Assembly (NCBI GenBank): GCA_016934095.1
Contig: JAFGTO010000473.1
Coordinates: 1 to 5,502 of the forward strand
Origin: Candidatus Glassiibacteriota bacterium
Lineage (GTDB): Bacteria > Gemmatimonadota > Glassbacteria > GWA2-58-10
Direction of reading: 5' to 3'
Length of the DNA stretch: 5,502 nucleotides
Shown here: positions 1 through 5,282 of the stretch, piece by piece
Layout of the letters: every line of letters begins with the position of its first letter
How positions within the stretch are numbered: the first letter of the stretch is position 1
Notes under the pieces: model-generated
The model's input: only the letters and a program-made list of their open reading frames with translations
Databases searched by the model: none
Told to the model about the DNA's origin: nothing
Position numbers and translations under genes: made by a program

Positions 1-219
1 CATCTCCCAGGCCTTGCGGTATTCGCCCTGCCCGACCCAGTGCATGTACTGCTGGATCGGCTCGCCCAGCGGGCAGTCGGCGGCGCAGGGAGAGGTCTTG
101 TCCCGGTGGACCGGGGCGAAAAAGCTCCAGTCGCCCGTGTGGTTCCACCGCATGTCATCCAGGCTCATCGAGACCGGAGGCAGGGTTTTCAGTCCGGTTA
201 CTTTGACTATCGTTGCCAG
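1..219 (-). CDS. GltD-like FAD-dependent oxidoreductase, N-terminal fragment (runs off the left edge)
   Basis: Only the first 73 codons are inside the window. The visible part carries a TGDWSFFAPV segment, a cysteine pair C45-x3-C49-P followed by LGEPIQQY, and then GEYRKAWEM. This is the pattern of the N-terminal Fe-S domain (Fer4_20 type) of glutamate-synthase-small-subunit-like flavoproteins, which pass electrons between NAD(P)H, FAD and ferredoxin-type partners. No ATG lies in frame upstream of the conserved segment except at 168-166, which would cut off residues that look conserved (GLKTLPPVS). The CTG at 219-217 sits 7 bases after GGAG and gives MATIVKVTGL, so I chose it. The gene follows the oxidoreductase gamma subunit on the same strand after a 75-base gap, and both probably belong to one 2-oxoacid oxidoreductase operon. 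The FAD and NAD(P) domains lie outside the window, so the enzyme family is inferred from the N-terminus alone. The start codon is moderately certain. Confidence 0.72.
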   Translation of the reverse strand, partial: MATIVKVTGLKTLPPVSMSLDDMRWNHTGDWSFFAPVHRDKTSPCAADCPLGEPIQQYMHWVGQGEYRKAWEM

Positions 220-226
220 GGTCTTT

Positions 227-230
227 CTCC
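227..230 (-). promoter_or_regulatory. Shine-Dalgarno supporting a CTG start
   Basis: On the minus strand, GGAG at 230-227 is 7 bases before the CTG at 219-217. No comparable site precedes the in-frame TTG at 234-232, and the site is far from the ATG at 168-166. It decides the start proposed for the GltD-like gene. Confidence 0.5.
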
Positions 231-294
231 GCAAAAAAGGGCGGCCGCCTCTGCCACAGGGCTCGCGGGCAGCCTCCCGGCATTTAATCCGGCC

Positions 295-906
295 TCAGGT
301 CCCGGCCGGCAGCACCACTCTGTCATAGGATTGACGGACCGCGGTGATATTCTCCCCGGTCTTGACCGGGATGAATTCGGCCACCGAGGCGATCACCGAG
401 TCCAGGGAGACAATGCCGGTGAAGCGGGCCAGGGCTCCCAGGATGGCGGTGTTGACGATCGGGCTGGCAATCGAGCCGAGCTTGTTCTCCAGGGCGATCG
501 AGCTGGCATCCACCGTGGCGATGACGAAATCCCCCAGCCCGGAGAAATTTTCCGGCCCCCGGTGGGAGTTGACCAGCACTTTCCCGCCTTTTTTCAGCCC
601 CTCGACCACCGAGGGGGACTCCGCCAGCGAGGGGTCGAGTATTATAACGTAGTCCGGAGTGTAAATGTGGCAGCGGAGTTCTACAGGATGGTCATCGAAA
701 CGCACAAAGGCGGCCACCGGGGCGCCGCGGCGCTCCACCCCGAAATGGGGGAAGGCCTGGACATGCTTGCCCTCGGAAAAAAGCGAGGCGGCCAGCACGT
801 TGCCGGCTGCCACCGCCCCCTGCCCGCCTCTGCCGTGAAAACGTATCTCTTGCACGAGTATCTCGTTTTTTTTCGCTGTCTTTACCGGACTAAAGGGTCG
901 TTGCAT
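295..906 (-). CDS. 2-oxoacid:acceptor oxidoreductase, gamma subunit (pyruvate/2-ketoisovalerate/2-oxoglutarate:ferredoxin oxidoreductase family)
   Basis: The 203-residue product has the hallmark HGRGGQG motif at residues 24-30, preceded by EIRF. It also has FGVERRGAPV at about 55-64 and the late PIVNTAILGALA segment at 149-160. These define the gamma (PorG/PorC, VorC, KorC) subunit, which joins alpha, beta and Fe-S subunits to decarboxylate a 2-oxoacid oxidatively to the acyl-CoA with reduction of ferredoxin in the cytoplasm. The length is close to the usual 180-200 residues. I place the start at ATG 906 because GAGGT at 915-911 is a good ribosome site. ATG 933 is also open but has no Shine-Dalgarno and lies only about 10 bases from the predicted transcript start; GTG 855, just before the conserved core, is a third option. 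The substrate cannot be told from this subunit, so no symbol is assigned. A GltD-like flavoprotein follows downstream, and the alpha and beta genes are presumably further left. Confidence 0.92.
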   Translation of the reverse strand: MQRPFSPVKTAKKNEILVQEIRFHGRGGQGAVAAGNVLAASLFSEGKHVQAFPHFGVERRGAPVAAFVRFDDHPVELRCHIYTPDYVIILDPSLAESPSVVEGLKKGGKVLVNSHRGPENFSGLGDFVIATVDASSIALENKLGSIASPIVNTAILGALARFTGIVSLDSVIASVAEFIPVKTGENITAVRQSYDRVVLPAGT

Positions 907-910
907 AAAT

Positions 911-915
911 ACCTC
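911..915 (-). promoter_or_regulatory. Ribosome binding site of the gamma-subunit gene
   Basis: GAGGT at 915-911 on the minus strand lies 4 bases before ATG 906-904. It favours this start over the upstream in-frame ATG at 933, which is preceded only by an A-rich stretch (GAAAAACAG). Confidence 0.55.
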
Positions 916-950
916 AACGCCCCGTAGCGGCATCTGTTTTTCAGGTGTCC

Positions 951-979
951 ATTATACAACCGGCTTACCCGCTTGGCAA
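951..979 (-). promoter_or_regulatory. Sigma70-type promoter for the oxidoreductase operon
   Basis: Read on the minus strand, TTGCCA (979-974, 5 of 6 matches to the -35 consensus) is followed after exactly 17 bases by TATAAT (956-951, perfect -10). Transcription should begin at about 941-946. That leaves a leader of roughly 10 bases before ATG 933, or 35-40 bases before the preferred ATG 906. It is the only near-consensus promoter I can see in the window. Confidence 0.75.
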
Positions 980-1021
980 GGCGATTTTTCCGCTCCGGCC
1001 CGCTTGCGCGCGAGCGGCGCA

Positions 1022-1053
1022 GACAGCGGGCCGGGGGCGCGCCCGGCGCTGTC
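1022..1053. repeat. Strong GC-rich inverted repeat (12-bp stem with a 2-base bulge)
   Basis: GACAGC (1022-1027) pairs with GCTGTC (1048-1053), and GCCGGG (1030-1035) pairs with CCCGGC (1042-1047). There is a GG bulge on the left arm and a 6-base loop, GGCGCG. No T-run follows on either strand, so it is not a standard intrinsic terminator. It lies about 43 bases upstream of the minus-strand -35 and would fall in the leader of the plus-strand operon only if that transcript starts further left. It could be an RNA structure, an operator for a dimeric regulator, or a chance product of GC-rich sequence. Confidence 0.6.
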
Positions 1054-1122
1054 CGGCAGAGCCATACTGGAGACGAGGGAAAAAAATGCCACCCGGCACA
1101 GCCTTTTGAAGGGCTTTCCGCA

Positions 1123-1151
1123 GCCGGAGCCTTGAGATACGGGACTCCGGC
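1123..1151. repeat. Perfect 7-bp inverted repeat with a 15-base loop
   Basis: GCCGGAG at 1123-1129 is mirrored by CTCCGGC at 1145-1151. No T-tract follows. It lies 116 bases before the start of the LPP20-like lipoprotein gene and could be a leader hairpin or a binding site; no regulator can be named. Confidence 0.45.
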
Positions 1152-1255
1152 AATGGCACGCCTTTTGCTCCCTTTCCGGGTGCAGCATTTCCGGTCCGAT
1201 CTCGAACGGAATCGAGAGAGAAACCAACACTTATTTTCGGGTTGTACGGTTAACC

Positions 1256-1264
1256 AAGGAGGAG
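1256..1264 (+). promoter_or_regulatory. Strong Shine-Dalgarno of the first LPP20-like gene
   Basis: AAGGAGGAG ends 2 bases before ATG 1267, with the AGGAGG core 4 bases away. It fixes the start at 1267, although the frame stays open back to 973. It abuts the GGTTAACC palindrome at 1248-1255. Confidence 0.8.
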
Positions 1265-1266
1265 CC

Positions 1267-1875
1267 ATGTTTACTCCCGGCAGAATCATCCTGGCACTGA
1301 GTGTCGCTGTGATCGCCCTGGCCGGCTGCTCGGGCAGCCAGATGTCGGTGATCGGCAGCGAGCGGGTGATCGACAGGAGCGGGGACGCCCCCAAGTGGGT
1401 GTACAAGATCCCCAAGGAAGACAAGGAATACTACTATTTCCGCGGGTTCAAGACCCATGCGCTTTCGCTGGAGGATGGCCTCACCGATGCCCGCTCCAAT
1501 GCTATCCGACAGGTGCTCGAGATGATCCAGGCCCAGGGCCTGGTGGACTACAAGAAAACCCGTGTCGAGCACGGCCTTGCCGAAAAGCGCGAGGACATCG
1601 GCAGCCTCACCTCGGACGGGCTGAAGATTCTCAGCAAGACTGTGGCCATGGGGGTCAAGGAGCTGGAGAGCTACACCGAGAAAGTGGAGCGGACTACTGC
1701 CGAGGGAGTGCGCTACGCTTACAACGTGTACACCCTGGTGCGCTACCCCAAGGATGAGTTCGATAAGGCGGTGGCCCTGGCTGTCAGCGAGAGGTCGGCC
1801 GAGACGAGGCAACAGAACGACAAGGAAGCCGGAGCGCTCGCCGAAGAGCTGGACAAGGGCCTGCCGACTTATTGA
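1267..1875 (+). CDS. LPP20-like outer membrane lipoprotein
   Basis: The 202-residue product begins with a lipoprotein signal peptide: Arg6, a hydrophobic core at 7-19, and a lipobox LAGC with the lipidated Cys at 21. Ser at 22 gives no inner-membrane retention signal, so the outer membrane is expected. Residues about 40-162 form an LPP20/FlgP-like domain. It has APKW at 41-44, KEYYYFRG at 53-60, an A-rich helix leading into RQVLEMI at 81-87, ESYTEKV, and a closing strand YNVYTLVRYP at 152-161. The last 40 residues are charged and probably helical. The start is set by the strong ribosome site at 1256-1264 and by where the signal peptide falls. It heads a three-gene operon and is a paralog of the next gene, which begins 7 bases after its stop. 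The exact function is unknown; anchoring of an outer-membrane-linked complex is inferred from the relation to LPP20 and FlgP. Confidence 0.85.
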   Translation: MFTPGRIILALSVAVIALAGCSGSQMSVIGSERVIDRSGDAPKWVYKIPKEDKEYYYFRGFKTHALSLEDGLTDARSNAIRQVLEMIQAQGLVDYKKTRVEHGLAEKREDIGSLTSDGLKILSKTVAMGVKELESYTEKVERTTAEGVRYAYNVYTLVRYPKDEFDKAVALAVSERSAETRQQNDKEAGALAEELDKGLPTY

Positions 1876-1882
1876 GCGGCCG

Positions 1883-3058
1883 ATGGAAACTCCCCTGAAA
1901 AAATACCCGCGGGTCCTGCTGCAGGCCCTGCTGGCAGCTTCCTGCTGCCTGCTGAGCGCTGCCGGCGCCACTGCGGATTCCACCCCGCGCATCCGGGTCG
2001 AAGCCTCGGAGCGCAGGGCGCCGAAATGGACCGTCAAGGTGCCCGCTGCTGACGAGGAGTACCTGTACTTCGTCGGGCGGGCCACCGGCTCGACCACCCT
2101 CGAGGGCGCCGAGCAGGATGCAGCGGCCGATGCCCTGCGCCAGGTCGTGTCCATGATCGGGCTGAGTGCCTCGGTGTCCTACGAGCGCCTGCGCCGCGAG
2201 GCGGAGCTGCTGCTCGAGGACCGGCTGGCCTTTGACGGCGAGGCGCGGGTGGCCGGCCTGAAAAGGCTCGAGACCTATTACCAGACAGTCTATTACCGAA
2301 CCGCTGACAGCCTGGCTACCCGCTACAACGCCAGCCTCCTGGTACGTTACCCAAGGCGCTCGCTGGACCTGGAAAAAGCCCGGATGGAACAGGAGGCGGC
2401 AAGGCGGGTAACAATGGCCGGAGAGTTGCTGGCCGAGGGTGCCGGGCTCGAGTCGGCAAGCGATGCTGACAGGGCCCTGGACTGTTACCTGCAGGGACTC
2501 AAGCAACTCGCGGGCCCGGTAGCGATCCTGCTGCCCGCAGGCAGGCGTGCCGGGTACGGCGGTCTGAGGACTGACCTGCTCAGCGCAGCCCGCCGGCTGG
2601 GCCTCGGCCTGGGGTGGGTGGCGGTGGGGCCGGTACAGATGAGCAGCCTGGATGACGGGCGCACCTGGCAGGACCCCCAGCTCGAGGCATCGCTGGCGGA
2701 GGCCATGCTGGAACACGGCTTCCGGCCGGTTGCCCGGGCCGCGCCTGCCGGGGTCTTTTCCCTGTTGTCCGCCCGCTGCCGCGAGGAACAGGCGGACAAC
2801 CTGGAGACCGGTTTCTGCCTCAGCCGCTGGTCAGCGGCGATCAGCCTGCTCGGCCCGGACGGCAATACTGTGCTGGTGCAGAAAGTTTTGACCGCCAAGG
2901 GGTTCGGCCCGGACCCGGAGCGCGCCGCGGGTGATGCGAGGCGCAGGCTGCGGGACGAGGTTTTCGACAAGTTCGCCGGAGAGGCCCGGGAGGAGCTGGG
3001 CAGGACCTTCGGGCAGGCCCGGCGGGATTACAGCCACGCCGCCGATTATCAACCATGA
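1883..3058 (+). CDS. Secreted LPP20/FlgT-N-like protein with extra C-terminal domain
   Basis: The 391-residue product has a Sec signal peptide: KK at 6-7, a hydrophobic stretch at 11-28, and likely cleavage after ATA at 31. A cysteine pair at 21-22 makes a weak lipobox possible. Residues about 46-160 repeat the domain of the preceding lipoprotein: APKW at 46-49, DEEYLYFVG at 57-65, RQVVSMI at 86-92, LVRYP at 153-157. In layout this also recalls the FlgT N-terminal domain. Residues 163-212 are helical and may hold one TPR-like hairpin (ADRALDCYLQGLKQL). Residues about 245-375 form an alpha/beta domain that I do not recognise. I chose ATG 1883 because upstream in-frame codons lie inside the preceding gene and would bury the signal peptide. 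No strong ribosome site is seen (only GAGCGG), so translation is probably coupled to the upstream gene. Its stop overlaps the next start as ATGA. A periplasmic or outer-membrane role with its neighbours is inferred. Confidence 0.82.
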   Translation: METPLKKYPRVLLQALLAASCCLLSAAGATADSTPRIRVEASERRAPKWTVKVPAADEEYLYFVGRATGSTTLEGAEQDAAADALRQVVSMIGLSASVSYERLRREAELLLEDRLAFDGEARVAGLKRLETYYQTVYYRTADSLATRYNASLLVRYPRRSLDLEKARMEQEAARRVTMAGELLAEGAGLESASDADRALDCYLQGLKQLAGPVAILLPAGRRAGYGGLRTDLLSAARRLGLGLGWVAVGPVQMSSLDDGRTWQDPQLEASLAEAMLEHGFRPVARAAPAGVFSLLSARCREEQADNLETGFCLSRWSAAISLLGPDGNTVLVQKVLTAKGFGPDPERAAGDARRRLRDEVFDKFAGEAREELGRTFGQARRDYSHAADYQP

Positions 3059-5145
3059 ATTTCCCTCATTACAGATACCTGGCAGGATTTTTCCTGGCTC
3101 TGCTGTTTGCCGGCGCCCCGGCGGCCCAGTCCCGGGAGCAGGGGATACTGCTCTCCGTGGATGAGTTCGAGGCTATCGGGGTGGACCGCTCAGTGGCGGC
3201 CGGAGTTACCGAGATTATGCGTGCCGAGCTGGCCGGCTCGAGGAGGCTGCGCCTGCTGGAGGAAACCGGCAGGCTTTATCGCCTGCAGCGCAGCTCGGCC
3301 CGTTTCCGCGACCTGATGGCCGAGAAAAACCTGCTCCGTCTGGGCGAGCTGCTGGAGAGCCGGCGGGTGCTTACCGGCAGTGTCTCACGGCTGGACAGCC
3401 TTCTGGTGCTGACCGCCCGGGTAGTGGATGCCGAGACCGGCGTGGCGCTGGCCGGCGAAGCGGTCGAACATGCGGCCGGGCCGGGGAGCCTGGGCGGTGC
3501 GGTACGCAGCCTGGCCCGCAAGGTGCTGGCCCATTTCCCGCTCACCGGGCAGGTGGTCGGCGTGCGGGGAGACACCCTGACCGCTGACCTGGGCCTGGCG
3601 GACGGCCTGCTGCCTGGCCAGGAGCTGACAGTGCTGGACCTGGCTGCCAGGCAGGGCAGCCGGCCGGAGTGGTCCGCTGAGCCGGTACGCTCGGCACGGG
3701 TAAAAGTGGCCGACCTGGATGACCGGACCTGCAGGCTGGTGCCCCTGATCCCCCAGGCTGCCAAAGGCCTGGGGACCGGCTCGACAGTGGTCTCGGCAGT
3801 GGGCCGGGGCTTGGATGACATTTCTTCCGGGAGCCGGGGAAAACCCGGCTCATCGGCGCTGGATAAGGCGGAAAAAGATTTCGGCGCGGTGCTGGTCGAG
3901 AGCGCGCCTGCCGGGGCGCTGACCGCGCTGGCCGGGCTGGACGTGGGCAGGACCCCGGTGCGGGTGGCTCACCTGGCTCCGGGCAGTCACCCGCTGGTGC
4001 TCCACCTGCCGGGATACGAGCTGGTGGCCGACTCGGTGGAAGCCGTCCCCGGGACCCTGCAAAAATACAGCTTCAAGCTCGAGCGCCGCACCGGCCGGCT
4101 GACCATCGTTACCGGCCAGCCGGATGTCGTTTTACTGATAGATACCCTGGAGCTGACCGTTGCCGGCACCGGCACGGTCACCCTGGAGGACTTCCCTGCC
4201 GGCGTGCACAGCCTGCGCGCCAGCAAGCGCGGTTACCGCACCCTGCAGGACAGGCTGGTCATCGATTCCGCGCAGGATACCACGGTAGAGGTGAGGCTGG
4301 AGCCTCACCCCGGGAGCCTGCTGGTTAGTTCCAATCCTTCTGCTGCGGGCGTTTACATCGATGGGGTCTATACCGGCAAGCTCACTCCCTGGCGCCTGAC
4401 CCGCCTGGCGGCGGGCGGGCACGTGGTGCGGGTGAGCCTTCCCGGGTTCGGTTCAGCAGTGGACACGGCGGTTATCACTCCGGGCGAGGACCTTACCCTG
4501 CAGCTCGAGCTCCGGCCCGGCTGGTTCGACTATGTCCCGGCAGGCATGGTCCTGGTTTCTGCCGGCCGGGACAGCCTCAGCCTGCGAGACTTCTACCTCG
4601 ACACCTACGAGGTGACCAACCGGCGATACGCTTATTTTGTCTCCGCCACAGGGCACAAGCCTCCCAGGCACTGGAAAGACGGTGTGCCGCCCCCCGGCGG
4701 GGAAGACTTGCCGGTGGTGAATGTCAGCTATGAGGATGCGGTCCGTTTCGCCGCCTGGGAAGGCAAGCGCCTGCCCACCGAGCAGGAATGGGAGCGGGCG
4801 GCGTTCGGCGATGCCCCGGGCAAGTATCCCTGGGGCGACAGCTACCGGCCCGGAGGGGCGAGCACCTGGGGCGAGGGGTTGGGTGGGCCTGCGCCGGGCG
4901 GCAGTTTTTTTGAGGATGCCAGCCCGTTCGGGGTTTTCGACATGGTGGGTAATGTCTCGGAGTGGGTGGATGCCTGGATCGGCGGGGCGCCGGGGCGGCA
5001 GGGGCTCTATAGGGTCTACCGCGGCGGGAGCTACTATATCAACGATACAGATCCCTCGCTGTTCAGCCGGGACGGCCACTACCCGATCAGCAGCAACCAG
5101 TACATCGGCTTTCGCTGTGCGAGGGACAAAGAAGTCAAGCGCTAA
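3055..5145 (+). CDS. Exported multidomain protein: CsgG/FlgO-like, FlgT-C-like, three PEGA repeats, C-terminal FGE-sulfatase-fold domain
   Basis: The 696-residue product has a signal peptide with cleavage near residues 23-24 (APAA) and no lipobox cysteine. Residues about 30-160 match the CsgG/FlgO/TolB-N type of fold: FEAIGVDRSVAAG, LRLLEE, a VLTGSVSRL strand, and ARVVDAETGVALAGE. Residues 162-247 (GQVVGVRGDTLTADLG, GLLPGQELTVLD) resemble the FlgT C-terminal domain. Three PEGA-like repeats follow at about 277-343, 347-416 and 420-486; the third is canonical (SSNPSAAGVYIDG, TP, GFG) and the second degenerate. Residues 489-694 are an FGE-sulfatase domain: YEVTNRRY, RLPTEQEW (572-579), YPWGD, DMVGNVSEW, YRGGSY (655-660), GFRCA. 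It lacks the two copper-binding cysteines after GGS that make a true formylglycine-generating enzyme; the protein has only C226 and C688. It is therefore probably a binding domain. The ATG overlaps the previous stop (ATGA) without a Shine-Dalgarno, implying coupled translation. Confidence 0.9.
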   Translation: MNFPHYRYLAGFFLALLFAGAPAAQSREQGILLSVDEFEAIGVDRSVAAGVTEIMRAELAGSRRLRLLEETGRLYRLQRSSARFRDLMAEKNLLRLGELLESRRVLTGSVSRLDSLLVLTARVVDAETGVALAGEAVEHAAGPGSLGGAVRSLARKVLAHFPLTGQVVGVRGDTLTADLGLADGLLPGQELTVLDLAARQGSRPEWSAEPVRSARVKVADLDDRTCRLVPLIPQAAKGLGTGSTVVSAVGRGLDDISSGSRGKPGSSALDKAEKDFGAVLVESAPAGALTALAGLDVGRTPVRVAHLAPGSHPLVLHLPGYELVADSVEAVPGTLQKYSFKLERRTGRLTIVTGQPDVVLLIDTLELTVAGTGTVTLEDFPAGVHSLRASKRGYRTLQDRLVIDSAQDTTVEVRLEPHPGSLLVSSNPSAAGVYIDGVYTGKLTPWRLTRLAAGGHVVRVSLPGFGSAVDTAVITPGEDLTLQLELRPGWFDYVPAGMVLVSAGRDSLSLRDFYLDTYEVTNRRYAYFVSATGHKPPRHWKDGVPPPGGEDLPVVNVSYEDAVRFAAWEGKRLPTEQEWERAAFGDAPGKYPWGDSYRPGGASTWGEGLGGPAPGGSFFEDASPFGVFDMVGNVSEWVDAWIGGAPGRQGLYRVYRGGSYYINDTDPSLFSRDGHYPISSNQYIGFRCARDKEVKR

Positions 5146-5213
5146 AAGGACGTGGAAAAAGAACTGAGCAAAGCCTCCCGGAATTGCCGTTAGCAGTTGT
5201 ATTCCCCGAAATT

Positions 5214-5229
5214 CGTGTTTTTCAACACG
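5214..5229. repeat. Perfect 6-bp hairpin downstream of the convergent genes
   Basis: CGTGTT (5214-5219) and AACACG (5224-5229) flank a 4-base loop. On the minus strand the loop reads GAAA, a stable GNRA tetraloop, and the stem is followed by AATTTC. It lies 68 bases after the plus-strand operon and 53 bases past the stop of the minus-strand gene. It may help end the minus-strand transcript, but no real U-tract follows on either strand, so I do not call it a terminator. Confidence 0.4.
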
Positions 5230-5251
5230 CTGCCCTCGGCAGTAACCTGCC
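5230..5251. repeat. Two alternative 5-bp stems sharing one arm
   Basis: GGCAG at 5238-5242 can pair with CTGCC at 5230-5234 (3-base loop) or with the second CTGCC at 5247-5251 (4-base loop). The two stems exclude each other. They directly adjoin the 5214-5229 hairpin in the convergent intergenic region (5146-5282), which also holds a CCCGGCCGGG palindrome at 5267-5276. No T-run follows, and function is unknown. Confidence 0.3.
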
Positions 5252-5282
5252 TCTGATCAGCCTGTACCCGGCCGGGACTCCC

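Larger units (their letters stand above)
934..1266. other. Divergent intergenic region, about 330 bases, with inverted repeats
   Basis: This stretch separates the leftward oxidoreductase operon from the rightward LPP20 operon. It holds the minus-strand promoter, the two inverted repeats listed separately, and smaller possible stems at 1100-1115 (AGCCTT/AGGGCT, one G-U pair) and 1200-1217 (TCTCGA/TCGAGA). An 8-base palindrome GGTTAACC lies at 1248-1255, against the Shine-Dalgarno of the next gene. I found no convincing plus-strand -35/-10 pair, so the promoter of the rightward operon is unknown. The ORFs here look like chance open frames of GC-rich DNA. Confidence 0.6.

Noticed and set aside
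40..927. A 295-codon open frame on the plus strand opposite the oxidoreductase genes
   Set aside because: It is antisense to a clearly recognisable gamma subunit and a GltD-like N-terminus, has no recognisable domain, and is explained by the GC-rich codon pattern of the real genes.
970..989. A terminator-like stem (970-983) followed by ATTTTT on the plus strand
   Set aside because: The stem has only 5 pairs including a G-U and overlaps the minus-strand -35 element; no plus-strand gene lies upstream that would need a terminator.
1075..1109. A 7-codon leader peptide (ATG 1086 to TGA 1109, MPPGTAF) with GAGGGA upstream
   Set aside because: It is very short, without regulatory codon runs, and no promoter is visible before it; it is likely to be chance.
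973..1266. N-terminal extension of the first LPP20-like gene (open frame from 973, with an ATG at 1153)
   Set aside because: It would bury the lipoprotein signal peptide inside the protein, and the strong AAGGAGGAG site directly precedes ATG 1267.
1231..2716. Long minus-strand open frames (about 307 and 310 codons) across the LPP20-like genes
   Set aside because: They lie opposite two genes with signal peptides, shared domain motifs and coupled starts, and their translations show low-complexity Gly/Arg/Gln-rich shadow sequence.
3276..5079. Further minus-strand and alternative-frame ORFs opposite the 696-residue gene
   Set aside because: The plus-strand frame has continuous recognisable domains over its full length; the others are compositional shadows.
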